Below, piece by piece: positions 9,790 to 20,715 of a stretch of DNA of 63,616 bases. This stretch comes from an uncultured Clostridia bacterium. Its GTDB lineage: Bacteria; Bacillota; Clostridia; TANB77; CAG-508. The stretch's first letter is position 1, and the number at the start of each line of letters is the position of its first letter. The position numbers and the translations under genes were made by a program. Under the pieces are notes generated by a model. It searched no databases. It saw only the letters and a list, made by a program, of their open reading frames with translations, and was not told the origin of the DNA. The DNA lies in the NCBI GenBank assembly GCA_947628715.1, contig CANRAW010000004.1, positions 1 through 63,616 on the forward strand, given 5' to 3'.

Positions 9790-12762
9790 TTATTTCTTTA
9801 CTTCTTCCATAACGAAGATTTCTAAAGTATCGCCTTCTTGTATATCATTGAAGTTTTCAATTTGTAATCCACACTCATAGCCAGTTTGTACTTCTTTTAC
9901 ATCGTCTTTAAATCTCTTTAATGAAGCAAGTTTTCCATCATGTATAACAACATTATTTCTTATAACTCTTACTCCAGCATTTCTTGTAATTTTTCCTTCT
10001 AAGACATAACATCCGGCAATTGTACCAATACTGCTTACTTTAAATGTTTGTCTTACTTCTGCGTTACCAATTACTTTTTCTTCATATTTTGGATCAAGCA
10101 TTCCTTTCATTGCTGATTCAACATCTTCTATTGCTTGATATATTATAGAATATTGTTTTATTTCTATTCCTTCTTTTTGTGCCATATCTTTTGCAATTGG
10201 TTCTGGTCTTACATTAAATGCAATTATTATTGCATTTGCAACTTTTGCAAGGTTTACATCAGATTCTGTAACTCCACCAACGTTTGAGTGTATAACTTTT
10301 ACTTTTACTTCGTCATTTGATATTTTTTCTAAGCTACTTGTTACAGCTTCTACAGAACCTTGTACATCTGCTTTTACTATTAAGTTTAATTGTTTTAACT
10401 TATTCTTTTCAATTTGTGAGAATAAATCATTTAAGCTTAATTTAGACATTGCATTAATTGATTTTTCTCTTTCTTGACGTTTTCTCTTTTCAATTAAATG
10501 TTTAGCAGTTTTTTCGTCTTTTACTTCATAGAAGGTTTCTCCTGCTTCTGGAACTTCTGTCAAACCGATTACTTCAACTGGTGTAGATGGTCCTGCTTTT
10601 TTTACTTTTTTACCTTTGTCGTTTACCATTGCTCTTATTCTACCTATAACTGAACCAACTACAATTGTATCTCCAACGTCTAATGTACCACGTTGTACTA
10701 ACATTGTCGCTATAGGACCTTTAGTCTTATCAAGTCTTGCTTCTATTACAACACCTTTTGATTGTTTATTTGGGTTTGCCTTTAGTTCTTGAACATCAGC
10801 AACTAGAAGTACCATTTCAAGTAATCCATCTATATTGATTTTCTTTTTAGCTGAAATTTCAACAAATACTGTATTTCCGCCCCACTCTTCTGGAACTAGG
10901 TCATACTTCATAAGCTCTTGTTTTACTTTTTCTGGATTAGCGCCTTCTACGTCTATTTTGTTTATTGCAACTATTATTGGTATATTTGCATTTTTAGCAT
11001 GGTTTATTGCTTCAACTGTTTGAGGCATTACACCATCATTTGCTGCAACAACTAATATTGCTATATCTGTTACTTGTGCACCTCTTGCTCTCATTGATGT
11101 AAATGCTTCATGTCCTGGTGTATCTAGGAAGGTTATTTCTCTTCCATTTATTTCAACTTGATATGCACCTATTGCTTGAGTTATTCCACCTGCTTCTCCT
11201 TCTATTACATTTGTTGACCTAACTGCATCAAGTAATGATGTTTTACCATGGTCAACGTGTCCCATAACAACTATAACTGGTGGTCTTGGCTTTAAGTCTT
11301 CTTCTTTGTCGTCAGAATCGTCAAATAATATATCTTCTTCTGTTACAACTTCTTTCTTTATTGCTGTGATTCCAAAGTCTTGTGCAACAAGATATGCTGT
11401 ATCAAAATCTATTTCATTATTTAGTGTTGCCATTATACCATAATCTAATAATTTCTTTATTATTTCTCCTGTTGTTTTCTTCATTTCTTGTGCTAAGTCT
11501 TTTACTGTTATTGATTCTGGTATGGTTATTTCTGTAAGTTTAAATATTTTTTGTTTTACTCTTTCTTCGTCTGGGTTATTCTTTTTCTTGCCTTTCTTTC
11601 CTCTAACTGTTGTTAAATCATAATAGTCAAGCATTCCGCCGTCGTCCCCAAACATATTAGATAGTCTGTTTTCTTGTTTTAAATTCTTTAATTTTCCAGA
11701 ATCAAAGCCTTCGTCTCTTCTATTATTTTTAGAACTTTTCTTTTGTCTTGCTTCGTCTTGAGAATTATTATGGCTTTTTTGTTTATTCATGTTTCTGTTA
11801 TATTCTCTTACGTTTTCTTTTTCGCCTAATTCTTGTGACATTATATTTTTGATGTTCTTTTCAATGCCTTTTTCGTCTAACATCCTTTTATTGTTATTAT
11901 TGTTTGGTTTATTTCCTTGATTTCTGTTACCAAAATTATTCCTATTTTGGAATTTATTATTTCTATTGTCTCTATTTTCTCCATTATTTTTGTTAAATCC
12001 GTTTTGGTGAAATTTATTATCATTAAAGTTCTTTTTGTTTCCGTCAAATCTAGGTCTATTATTATTGTTGTTGTTATTATTATTATTGTTATTGTTTTGA
12101 CCTTTACGTACGTCATTTCTATTTTCTCTATGATTATTATTACTATTGTTGTTGTTGTTTACAAATTGTGGCTTTTTGTTTTCATGTATTTTTTCTTCCT
12201 TAACAACTTTTTCTTCTTTAACGATTACATCCTCTATTACTTTTGGCATATTTTCTTCTTTTTTTACTTTCTCTTCTTTTTCCTGCTTTATAGGTTCTTC
12301 TACTTTTTTTACTTCTTCATTTTTTGGCTTTGTTTGTAAACCAAAAAGCTCACTTGCTGTCATCGGTTTAGATGGTTTGTCTCTATATACTATATTAAAT
12401 TGTTTGTTTTTATTTCTTTCAACAAATCCAACTTCTTTACGAAGTTTTTCCTCTTTTTCTTTTAATTGTTTTTCTTTGATTGCTGTTTCTTCTTCCTCAG
12501 AGATAATTACTTCTCTTCTTATAATCACAGGTGAATTATTTGCTTTTTCTTTCTTTGATTCTTCATGTTTTGGTGGAGGTGTATTTGTTTTTTCATCGTT
12601 TTTATTTTCTGTTAATTTTTTTTCTATCTTTTCTGCTGTTTCTTCATCTAAGATATTTAAGTGACTTTTTACATCCAGCCCCATTTTATTTGCAACCTCC
12701 ATAACATCTTTACTTGGTATATTTAATTTCTTTGCTAACTCGTGTATTTTTATTTTACTCAT
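9790..12762 (-). CDS. infB: Translation initiation factor IF-2
   Basis: This 990-residue GTPase brings fMet-tRNA to the 30S subunit. The IF2_N helical domain is at residues 1-50. A long linker with an Asn-rich tract (many consecutive Asn codons around 12056-12160) covers residues about 195-300. A second IF2_N domain is near 420. The G domain starts near 500 with [16 protein letters not shown] and NKID, followed by domains II-IV. I chose ATG 12762 because GGGGGTGA lies 8 bases upstream. It contains no in-frame CGG. The poly-Asn linker is unusual but is typical drift in AT-rich genomes. Confidence 0.95.
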   Translation of the reverse strand: MSKIKIHELAKKLNIPSKDVMEVANKMGLDVKSHLNILDEETAEKIEKKLTENKNDEKTNTPPPKHEESKKEKANNSPVIIRREVIISEEEETAIKEKQLKEKEEKLRKEVGFVERNKNKQFNIVYRDKPSKPMTASELFGLQTKPKNEEVKKVEEPIKQEKEEKVKKEENMPKVIEDVIVKEEKVVKEEKIHENKKPQFVNNNNNSNNNHRENRNDVRKGQNNNNNNNNNNNNNRPRFDGNKKNFNDNKFHQNGFNKNNGENRDNRNNKFQNRNNFGNRNQGNKPNNNNNKRMLDEKGIEKNIKNIMSQELGEKENVREYNRNMNKQKSHNNSQDEARQKKSSKNNRRDEGFDSGKLKNLKQENRLSNMFGDDGGMLDYYDLTTVRGKKGKKKNNPDEERVKQKIFKLTEITIPESITVKDLAQEMKKTTGEIIKKLLDYGIMATLNNEIDFDTAYLVAQDFGITAIKKEVVTEEDILFDDSDDKEEDLKPRPPVIVVMGHVDHGKTSLLDAVRSTNVIEGEAGGITQAIGAYQVEINGREITFLDTPGHEAFTSMRARGAQVTDIAILVVAANDGVMPQTVEAINHAKNANIPIIVAINKIDVEGANPEKVKQELMKYDLVPEEWGGNTVFVEISAKKKINIDGLLEMVLLVADVQELKANPNKQSKGVVIEARLDKTKGPIATMLVQRGTLDVGDTIVVGSVIGRIRAMVNDKGKKVKKAGPSTPVEVIGLTEVPEAGETFYEVKDEKTAKHLIEKRKRQEREKSINAMSKLSLNDLFSQIEKNKLKQLNLIVKADVQGSVEAVTSSLEKISNDEVKVKVIHSNVGGVTESDVNLAKVANAIIIAFNVRPEPIAKDMAQKEGIEIKQYSIIYQAIEDVESAMKGMLDPKYEEKVIGNAEVRQTFKVSSIGTIAGCYVLEGKITRNAGVRVIRNNVVIHDGKLASLKRFKDDVKEVQTGYECGLQIENFNDIQEGDTLEIFVMEEVKK

Positions 12763-12779
12763 AGCAAACATCACCCCCA

Positions 12780-13084
12780 TTATATTTTTTTAATATTCCG
12801 CTCTGAGAAATTTTTATCTTTTATTCCTATAATAGCTCTATTGCTTTTACCAATAGTTTTACTAATTTCTTCTATATTACTTAATTCTATTACTTGGACT
12901 TTGTTATTATCACAAACATATTTAATATTCTTTTTCGATTTTTCTGATGTATCAGTTGCTATAATTACTAATTTTACTTTTTGCTTTTTTACACCTTCTA
13001 CTACTGCGTCCATGCCGGAAATAACTTTTCCGAGATTTCGTGGCTAAACCGAATCATGCCTAAAAAATTATCTTTATTTGTCAA
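12780..13084 (-). CDS. ylxQ: YlxQ, L7Ae-family RNA-binding protein, with two CGGN sites
   Basis: This L7Ae/L30e-type protein of the nusA-infB operon should have about 100 residues. Starting at TTG 13084 (AGAGGTG 6 bases upstream, overlapping the end of ylxR by 11 bases) the frame reads NFLGMI, then CGG at 13051-13049 (CGGT); skipping C gives GLATKS, then CGG at 13032-13030 (CGGA); skipping C gives [13 protein letters not shown]. This is the family N-terminus. Length 305 minus 2 equals 101 codons. Without both skips only the last 77 codons remain. Two sites lie within 20 bases of each other. Confidence 0.9.
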
Positions 13085-13322
13085 ATAATACACCTCTTAT
13101 TTTTTGATATTGTTCTTCGCAATTATTTATTTTTAATTTTTTATTCTTCATTGCCCTTTTCAAACATTTCTCATTTTTGCATATATAAAATCCTCTTCCT
13201 TGTTCTTTTTGTTTATGGTCAATGATAATTTCTTTATTTACATTTACGAGTCTTATTAAATCATGCTTATTATATTTTTGTCTGCACCCTATACAAGTTC
13301 TTGTTTCTTTAATATTACCCAT
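13074..13322 (-). CDS. ylxR: YlxR-family RNA-binding protein
   Basis: This 82-residue protein of the YlxR/DUF448 family carries the signature TRTCIGCR near residue 8 and GRGFYICKNEKCLKRAMK later. It lies between nusA and ylxQ as in most Firmicutes. Homologues bind RNA; one has been linked to RNase P. The gene is intact. Confidence 0.92.
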   Translation of the reverse strand: MGNIKETRTCIGCRQKYNKHDLIRLVNVNKEIIIDHKQKEQGRGFYICKNEKCLKRAMKNKKLKINNCEEQYQKIRGVLFDK

Positions 13323-13331
13323 AAAACTTTT

Positions 13332-14439
13332 CTATTCTTCTCCTTTTTCTTCTTCATTTTCAGCTTCTTCTTGCATTTTGCTTAATAGTTCTCTAAATTG
13401 TGTTTCTGATTTTATATCTATTTTCCATCCTGTTAATCTTGCTGCAAGTCTAGCATTTTGTCCTGCTTTACCTATTGCAAGTGATAATTCATTATCTGGA
13501 ACTATAACTCTTGCTGATTTTTCTTCTTCATTTACATCAACTGCCATAACTTTTGCTGGTAATAAAGATGATGCTATGAATATTGATGGGTCTTCGTTCC
13601 ACTCAATAACATCAATTTTTTCTCCATTTAATTCGTTTATTATATTTTGAATTCTAACTCCTTTTTGACCAACGCATGAGCCAACTGGGTCTATGTTTTC
13701 GTTTTGTGCATGTACTGCAACTTTGCATCTATTTCCTGGATCTCTTGCTACACTTTTTACTTCGATAAGTCCTTCATAAATTTCTGGTATTTCAAATTCA
13801 AATAATTTTTTTACAAAGTCTCCTGCTGACCTAGATACTATAACTTGTGGTGCACCTTTGCTACCTTTTACAACATCAAGTACATACGCTTTTATTTTGT
13901 CGTTCATTTTATATTTTTCTGTTGGGATTTGTTCTTTTAATGGCATTATTCCTTCTAGTTTTCCAAGTCCTAATATTACTGCACCTGTATCACATTTTTG
14001 AATTATTCCTGATACGATTTCTCCTTTTCTTTCATTGAATTCTCCGAAATACAAGTTCTCTTTCTGCTTCTCTTAATTTTTGTATTATTACTTGTTTTGC
14101 GGTTTGTGCAGCTATTCTGCCGAAATTTCTAGGGTTTATTTCTATTTCAACAGTGTCTCCAATATTAAATTGCTTATTTATTTTTATTGCTTCTTCTTTG
14201 CTTATTTGTAAAACTGGGTCTTCTGCAACTTCTACTACTTCTTTTACTGAATATATATGTGTTTCACCTGTTTCTCTATCTACAACAACTTTTACGTTTT
14301 CACTATCTTTATAATTATTTTTATATGCAGTAACAAGTGCGACTTCTATTTGTTCCATTAGATATTCTTTCTTTATTCCCTTTTCTTTTTCTAATGCTTC
14401 TAATGCAATCTCTAATTCTTTATTATCTATTGCTTTCAT
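13332..14439 (-). CDS. nusA: Transcription factor NusA, with one CGGN site
   Basis: NusA binds RNA polymerase and modulates pausing and termination. The N-terminal domain runs to about residue 133, then S1 and two KH domains (DPVGSCVGQKGVRIQNI, ELSLAIGKAGQNARLAARLTG). The triplet frame from 14439 ends after RELVF-CGG. Skipping C of codon 14046-14044 (CGGA) gives RELVFGEFNERKGEIVSG and joins the S1 domain exactly. Length 1108 minus 1 gives 368 residues, normal for Clostridia. It follows rimP. Confidence 0.95.
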
Positions 14440-14456
14440 TTTTTATCTTCCTTTCC

Positions 14457-14913
14457 TTACCAATTATACTTTGTTTTTATTTGTGCTATATCTTTTCTAT
14501 CAATACTAATTTCTTTTGCATCTTTTTGTATAAATATTTTTTCTTTGTCAAATTTTAGAAGCACACCTTCTAAAGTTTTTTGTTTATCTATTGGCTTAAA
14601 TAGTTTTATTTCTATGTTTTCTCCGTTTGCTTTTTCTAATTGTTTGTCTTTTCTTAATATCCTTTCTATACCTGGGGAAGAAACCTCTAAAAAGTATTGT
14701 TCTTTTATATAGTCTGCCTCGTCTAAGACCTTGTTTATTTCACCTGAAACCTTTTCGCAGTCTTCTATTCCAATTCCATCTTCTTTGTCTATATAAATTC
14801 TTAAAAAGAAGTCTTTTCCGTTCTTTTGAATATTCTACATCATAAAGCTCATAACCTAAGTTTTCTATATATGGTGTAACAAGTTCTTCTACTTTTTCCT
14901 CGATATTTGCCAA
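14457..14913 (-). CDS. rimP: Ribosome maturation factor RimP, with one CGGN site
   Basis: RimP helps assemble the 30S subunit. The start is TTG 14913 with GGGAGAGG 6 bases upstream. The frame reads VEELVTPYIENLGYELYDVEYSKE, then CGG at 14820-14818 (CGGA). Skipping C gives GKDFFLRIYIDKEDGIGIEDCE and continues to the stop at 14459-14457 with VSSPGIER, the family hallmark. Length 457 minus 1 gives 151 residues. In triplet reading nothing longer than about 60 codons survives, so an automated annotation would miss this gene. Confidence 0.92.
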
Positions 14914-14941
14914 GTTTTGCCTCTCCCTTCTTACAAATACA

Positions 14942-14966
14942 AAGAGTGGAATTTAATTCCACTCTT
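14942..14966. terminator. Hairpin between rimO and rimP
   Basis: A 12-base stem (AAGAGTGGAATT against its complement) forms a nearly perfect palindrome, with only a weak U tract on the minus strand. It may be the rimO terminator or part of the rimP leader. Confidence 0.45.
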
Positions 14967-15036
14967 ATTGTCTCATATTTAAGTATGTAATAATTATACA
15001 CTGTATTTCCGCTAAAGTCAAGCATTTTCGTAATTT

Positions 15037-16350
15037 TTATTTATTATTTTCCGAAATCAAATCATAATCTCTTACACCTGTTACCTTACATTTAATAAAC
15101 GTTCCAAGTGCAATATCCGCTTCCTTTTTAACGAAAATAACTCCATCCTCTTCTGGTACATCCATATAAGTTCTACCAATATAATACTTACCATCAAAAC
15201 TAACATTTTCTATCATTACCAAATACTCTTTTCCTATTTTTTCCTTTAAATTCTCTTTCGATATTTCCTTTTGTAACTCCATTATCTTGTTATATCTTGA
15301 CTTTTTCGTGTTATGATGTACCTGATTTGGGAACTTCTCTGCAGGTGTCTTATCCTCCTTCGAATACATAAACGTTCCAAGTTTATCAAACCTTGCCCAT
15401 TGTACAAATTGGTAAAGCTCTTCAAAATCTTCGTTTGTTTCTCCTGGGAAACCTACTATTAAAGTTGTTCTAAGTATAACATCTGGTATCTCTTTCCTAA
15501 TCTTTGAAATAACATTTTTGATGCTTTCTTTATCACTTCTTCTATTCATTTTTTTCAAAATTCTATTAGAAATGTGTTGTATTGGCATATCAAAATATTT
15601 GCAAATTTTAGGTTGGTTCTTTACAACCTCGATTAATTCGTCTGTTATCGTTTCTGGATAAGCATAAAGAAATCTTATCCATTTAAACCCATCTATTTCA
15701 CATAGTTTGTTTAGTAATTCTGCAAGTTTTGGCTCTCCATATATATCTATTCCATATTTTGTTGTATCTTGTGCAATTACAATTAACTCTTTAATTCCTT
15801 TTTTAGCTAATTTTTTTGCCTCTTCAATTATATCTTCCATTTTTCTCGATACATATTTACCTTGTATATATGGAATAGCACAATATGTGCAGTTATTACT
15901 GCATCCTTCTGCAATTTTCAAATAGGCATAATTGTCGCCTGTTGTTATTACTCTGTTTTCAAAATCTAATATGTTATATTTTGTGTCTTTTTCTTCTTGC
16001 TCTCCTATTACATTTTGAATTTTATCCCATATTTCATTATATTCTTTAATTGATACAAATAAATCAACTTCTGGAATTAGCTTTTCTAGCTCCTCTTTAT
16101 ACCTTTCAACTAGGCAACCAATTACAATTAAATATTTGCAATTTTTCTTTTTGTACTCTGCCATTTCAAATATTGTATCTATTGCTTCTTGTTTTGCTGA
16201 TTCTATGAATCCACAAGTATTTATAACTATAATTTCTGCCTTTTTTGCATCATTTACTATTTCAAAATCATTATTTTTAAATAATCCTATTACTTCTTCT
16301 GTAACAACCAAGTTCTTTGTGCAACCTAGCGAAACAAATCCTACTTTCAT
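15037..16350 (-). CDS. rimO: Ribosomal protein S12 methylthiotransferase RimO
   Basis: This 437-residue radical SAM methylthiotransferase modifies Asp of ribosomal protein S12. The first cluster cysteines are in SLGCTKN, INTCGFI and VIGCL. The radical SAM motif CSNNCTYC lies near residue 150. A C-terminal TRAM domain follows (ENVSFDGKYYIGRTYMDVPEEDG). The gene is intact and has no in-frame CGG. It sits between hydA and rimP on the same strand. Confidence 0.93.
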   Translation of the reverse strand: MKVGFVSLGCTKNLVVTEEVIGLFKNNDFEIVNDAKKAEIIVINTCGFIESAKQEAIDTIFEMAEYKKKNCKYLIVIGCLVERYKEELEKLIPEVDLFVSIKEYNEIWDKIQNVIGEQEEKDTKYNILDFENRVITTGDNYAYLKIAEGCSNNCTYCAIPYIQGKYVSRKMEDIIEEAKKLAKKGIKELIVIAQDTTKYGIDIYGEPKLAELLNKLCEIDGFKWIRFLYAYPETITDELIEVVKNQPKICKYFDMPIQHISNRILKKMNRRSDKESIKNVISKIRKEIPDVILRTTLIVGFPGETNEDFEELYQFVQWARFDKLGTFMYSKEDKTPAEKFPNQVHHNTKKSRYNKIMELQKEISKENLKEKIGKEYLVMIENVSFDGKYYIGRTYMDVPEEDGVIFVKKEADIALGTFIKCKVTGVRDYDLISENNK

Positions 16351-16376
16351 ATTTCGATATTTTCCCTTATTTACAA

Positions 16377-18120
16377 TTAAAATCTATATTTTTCTCTTTT
16401 TACATAACTTGTGTGAAGCAACTTATGAGCATTATGTCCGCCTGCTTCTCCTAAGTATTCTTTATAAACCTCTTTCAAATAAGGATTTTCATGAGATTTT
16501 CTTATTGTGCTCTTTTCGTCAATACTATATATTGAATCAGCACGTTTTTTAAATACATTTACTTTGCTTCTTGTTTTAGAAGATTTTATAGGTTGACCTC
16601 CACCTAGGATACATCCACCTGGGCATGACATAACCTCTAAGAAATCATAATCAGCTTTTCCGTTTTTTAAATCTTCCATAACTCTTCTAGCATTTGCAAG
16701 ACCTGATACAACAGCAACTCTTACATCTTTTCCTGCAATTTTTACTGTAGCTTTTTTAATTCCTTCTTGTCCTCTAACTTCCTCAAATTCTATTTTCTTT
16801 AGAGGTGTACCTTGCATTATTTCAGCAGCAGTTCTTAAAGCTGCTTCCATAACACCACCAGTTACTCCGAAGATAGCAGCAGCACCTGTTGCTTCTCCTA
16901 TTGGGCTATCATATTCAGAATCTTCTAGTTCTGTAAATTCAATATGTGCTCTCTTAATCATTCTAGCAAGTTCTCTTGTTGTTATAACAACATCAACGTC
17001 ATTTAGGTTTTCTACACCTTGCATATCGTCTCTAGTTATTTCAAATTTCTTTGCAACACATGGCATAACTGAAACAACAAATATTTTGCTTGGGTCAATA
17101 TTATGTTTTTGTGCATAATATGATTTTATAATTGCTCCAAACATCTCGTGTGGTGATTTGCATGAAGATACATGGTCTAAAAATTCTGGGTAATTCATTT
17201 CTACAAATCTTATCCATGCTGGGCAACAAGATGTTGTCATAGGTAATACTCCATTGTTTTTAACTCTATTTATAAATTCTGTTGCTTCTTCCATTATTGT
17301 AAAGTCTGCACCTGTATTTGTATCAAATACTTTGTCAAATCCTAATTTCTTTAATGCTGTTATCATTTTTCCTTGTGCATTTGTTCCAATAGGCATACCA
17401 AATTCTTCGCCTATACCAACTCTTACAGCTGGTGCTGTTTGTACAACTACAAAAGTATCTTTGTCTTTTAATTTTTCTTCAACAATGTCTGTGTTATCTT
17501 TTTCTTTTAATGCTCCAACTGGGCAGTTTTGGATACATTGTCCGCAGAAAGTACAGTTTACATCATTTAAACTTTCGTTTTCAAAAGTTGATACGCATGA
17601 TTCAAAACCTCTTTCTGTGCAGTCAATAGCAGAAATTCCTTGAACTTTTTTACATGTTGAAACACATCTTCTACATAATACGCATTTGTTAAAATCTCTA
17701 ACTATACTTGGAGATTTATCGTCTATTGGATGTTTATTTTTGCTTCCTTCATATTTTATATCGTTTAGTCCAAATTCTTCTGCTAATTTTTGTAATTCGC
17801 AATTACCGTTTCTTGTGCATGTTAAGCACTCTCTTTCATGGTTAGAAAGTATTAAGTCTAGAACTGTTTTTCTTGCTTCTATTACCTTTTCTGTATTTGT
17901 ATGTACTACCATTCCTTCTTCTGCTTTTTGTATACAAGAAGTTGCAAATCCACGTCTGCCTTCAACTTCTACAACGCACATTCTGCAGTCTCCTATTTCA
18001 TTTATTTCCTTTAAAAAGCAAAGTGTTGGGATATCTACATTTATCTTTTTAGCTGCTTCAAGAATCGTTGTTCCGTTCCTTGACTTCTACATCTATTCCG
18101 TCTATATTTAATTTAATCAT
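16377..18120 (-). CDS. hydA: [FeFe] hydrogenase catalytic subunit, with one CGGN site
   Basis: This is the catalytic subunit of a cytoplasmic [FeFe] hydrogenase (group A, with HydB and HydC probably bifurcating). The order is an N-terminal [2Fe-2S] domain (DCRMCVVEVEGRRG), a His-cluster segment (HERECLTCTRNGNCELQ), two [4Fe-4S] motifs, then the H-cluster signatures TSCCPAW, MPCVAKKFE and FxxVxSCPGGCxxGGGQP. From ATG 18120 the triplet frame gives only 20 codons. Codon 18075-18073 (CGGA) lies at residue 15; skipping C turns VKE-R-NND into VKEGTTILEAAKKINVDIPTLCF. Length 1744 minus 1 gives 580 residues, typical for this class. The whole enzyme therefore depends on four-base decoding near its start. 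Confidence 0.95.
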
Positions 18121-18160
18121 TTTTATTTCATTCCTTTCTAATAAATATCTCTTATTTAGA

Positions 18161-20018
18161 TTAATGTATAGCCTTAAATGGGCAAACGCTTATGCAAGTT
18201 CCGCACTTAATACATTTTGATTTGTCTATTACATGAGGTTTCTTTACTTCTCCTGTTATTGCATCTACTGGGCAATTACGTTTACACATTCCACAACCTT
18301 TGCATTTTTCTGGGTCAATTTGTATATCTGCAAGTGCTCTACATTCTCCTGTTCTACATTTTTTATCTATTACATGCTCTTTATATTCTTCTTTAAAGTA
18401 TTTCATTGTGCTAACAACTGGGTTTGGAGCTGTTTGACCGAAGTCCACATACTGAAGCATTTTTGATATTTGTGCATAAGTCTTCAAGTTTTTGTAAGTC
18501 TTCTTCTTCTCCTTCACCTTTAGTTATTTTGTCAAGTATTTCAAGCATCCTTCTTGTTCCAATTCTACATGGTGTACATTTTCCGCATGATTCGTCTACG
18601 GTAAATCCAAGATAGAATTTAGCAAGGTTTACCATACATTTTGTATCGTCCATGACAATTAATCCACCTGAACCCATCATTGAGCCGATGCTTGATAATG
18701 ATTCATAATCAATTGGAATATCTAAGTATTCTTTTGGAATACATCCTCCTGATGGTCCACCTGTTTGTGCTGCTTTAAAGTCTCTGCCGTTTGGAATTCC
18801 TCCACCAATATCATAAACTATTTCTCTTAAAGTTGTTCCCATTGGTACTTCAACAAGTCCTGTATTTACTACGTTTCCACCTAAGGCAAATACTTTTGTT
18901 CCTTTTGATTTTTCTGTTCCGATACTTGCATACCAATCTGCACCATTAAGCAATATTTTTGTTATGTTTGCATATGTTTCAACATTATTTATTAATGTTG
19001 GTTTTTGCCATAATCCAACGTTTGCTGGGAATGGTGGTTTTAGTCTTGGTCTTCCTGACCTTCCTTCGATTGATTCTAGCAATGCAGTTTCCTCTCCACA
19101 TACGAAAGCTCCTGCTCCTAGTCTTATATGTAAATCAAATGAGAAATTTGTTCCCCATATATTTTTTCCAAGGATTCCATATTCTCTTGCTTGCTCTATA
19201 GCTTTTCCAAATCTTTGAACTGCTATTGGATATTCTGCTCTAACATAAATGTATCCTTCGTCTGCTCCTACTGAATATCCAGCAATCATCATTGCTTCTA
19301 TAACTGAGTGTGGGTCTCCCTCTAATATGCTTCTATCCATAAATGCTCCTGGGTCTCCTTCGTCAGCATTACATACAACATATTTTTTGTCTCCCTTTGC
19401 CATTTTTGTAAATTCCCATTTTTTGCCTGTAGGGAAACCAGCTCCTCCACGTCCTCTAAGTCCTGATTTTGTAATTTCTGCAATTACTTCATCTTGTGAC
19501 ATTGAAAATAGTACCTTTTCTAATGCTTTATATCCGTCAAATGCTATGTATTCGTCAATATTTTCTGGGTCAATTTTTCCACAATTTTTTAGTGCTATTC
19601 TTTTTTGTTTTTTATAGAAACTAAGGTCGTCTAGTCTTTTTACTAAAGTTCCATCTACATCTTTGCATAATAGTCTATCTACTGTTTTTCCTTCTATTAA
19701 GTGTGTATTTACTATTTCTTCGCAGTCGTCTACTGTTACCATTGCATAAAATGTATCTTCTGGTCTAATGATTACGATTGGACCTTTTGCACATAATCCA
19801 AAACATCCTGTTTGTATTACTTTTACTGTATCTAATTTTTTCTCTTTGATTAGTTCTCTAAATTTTAGTATTATATCTTCTGATTTAGAAGAAGTACAGC
19901 CTGTTCCACGACATACAAGTATATGTTTTTCATGGCTATCTGCTTTTAAGTTAACTCTTAGGTCTAACTCTTTTCTTTTTTCTTCTCTTATCTTTTTTAT
20001 TTCTTCTAAAGATTTCAT
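18161..20018 (-). CDS. hydB: Bifurcating hydrogenase NADH/FMN subunit (HydB/NuoF), with one CGGN site
   Basis: This is the diaphorase subunit. It has an N-terminal thioredoxin-like [2Fe-2S] domain (CRGTGCTSS, TGCFGLCAKG), an NADH/FMN site (GRGGAGFPTGKKW), an SLBB region, a [4Fe-4S] site (SCGKCTPCRIGTRRM) and a C-terminal two-cluster ferredoxin domain (CKGCGMCKRNCP, CIKCGTCISVCP). The triplet frame ends just after CGL-CGG. Codon 18440-18438 (CGGT): skipping C gives VCGLGQTAPNPVVSTMKYF and links to the ferredoxin domain. Length 1858 minus 1 gives 618 residues. Failure to read the four-base codon would give a protein lacking the ferredoxin domain, about 10 residues past the site. Confidence 0.95.
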
Positions 20019-20045
20019 TTATATCTATCCTCCATTTTTATATAA

Positions 20046-20537
20046 TTAGTCTTCGCGTTTCATGTATTCGTCTAAGACTTGGTCTAATTTTTGTACTGTT
20101 GCTTTTCCATATACTTCTCCATTTATTGTAAATACAGGTGCTAAACCACATGCTCCAATACATCTTGTTTCTTCTATTGAGAATTTTCCATCTGGTGTTG
20201 TTTCTCCTACATCTATTTTTAGTCTTTCTTTTACTCTGTCTAGTATTTTTTCTGAACCTTTTACATAGCATGCTGTTCCTAAACATACTGCTATATTATA
20301 TTTTCCCTTTGGCTTTAAAGTAAATCTTGAATAAAATGTTACTACTCCATATACCTCTGCTAGTGCTAATCCTAAGTATTCTGCTATTCTCATTTGTGCT
20401 GATGTTGGAATATATCCATAGTGTTCTTGTACTTCGTTAAGAATTTGTATAAGGTTGTCTTTGTCTTGCTTATACTCTTTTAATATTTTCTCTAGTTCTT
20501 CGTCTGGTTTGCAATTTCCGCATTTACAATTTCCCAT
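20046..20537 (-). CDS. hydC: Bifurcating hydrogenase [2Fe-2S] subunit (HydC/NuoE)
   Basis: This 163-residue thioredoxin-like ferredoxin carries the four cluster cysteines in CLGTACY and CIGACGL. It is the first gene of hydC-hydB-hydA and has its own promoter. The Cys-rich start (GNCKCGNCKPDEE) is an extra feature. The gene is intact. Confidence 0.92.
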   Translation of the reverse strand: MGNCKCGNCKPDEELEKILKEYKQDKDNLIQILNEVQEHYGYIPTSAQMRIAEYLGLALAEVYGVVTFYSRFTLKPKGKYNIAVCLGTACYVKGSEKILDRVKERLKIDVGETTPDGKFSIEETRCIGACGLAPVFTINGEVYGKATVQKLDQVLDEYMKRED

Positions 20538-20572
20538 AAAAAAATTTCTCCTCTCAAATTATATATATCCAT

Positions 20573-20601
20573 ATTATATCAGACTAGAACCATGAAAACA
20601 A
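20573..20601 (-). promoter_or_regulatory. Promoter of the hydCBA operon
   Basis: TTGTTT at 20601-20596, a 17-base spacer and TATAAT at 20578-20573 lie about 35 bases before hydC, which has GAGAGGAG before its ATG. Confidence 0.65.
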
Positions 20602-20686
20602 TAGTATTTTATAACTTTTTTGTCGAATTTTAGTAATATTTCTTGAAAAGTTCAAAGATTCTGCCTAATTTCCTTTGTTTATCAAA

Positions 20687-20714
20687 CAAAAAAGCAAGAG
20701 AACATATCTCCTGC
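20687..20714 (-). terminator. Terminator after yunB
   Basis: On the minus strand GCAGGAGA pairs with TCTCTTGC (one G-U pair) across a 5-base loop and is followed by a run of U. Confidence 0.75.
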
Positions 20715-20715
20715 C

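Noticed and set aside
11877-12664. Open frames opposite and overlapping the infB linker
   Set aside because: They arise from the repetitive Asn and Lys/Glu codons of the IF-2 linker and have no start signals.
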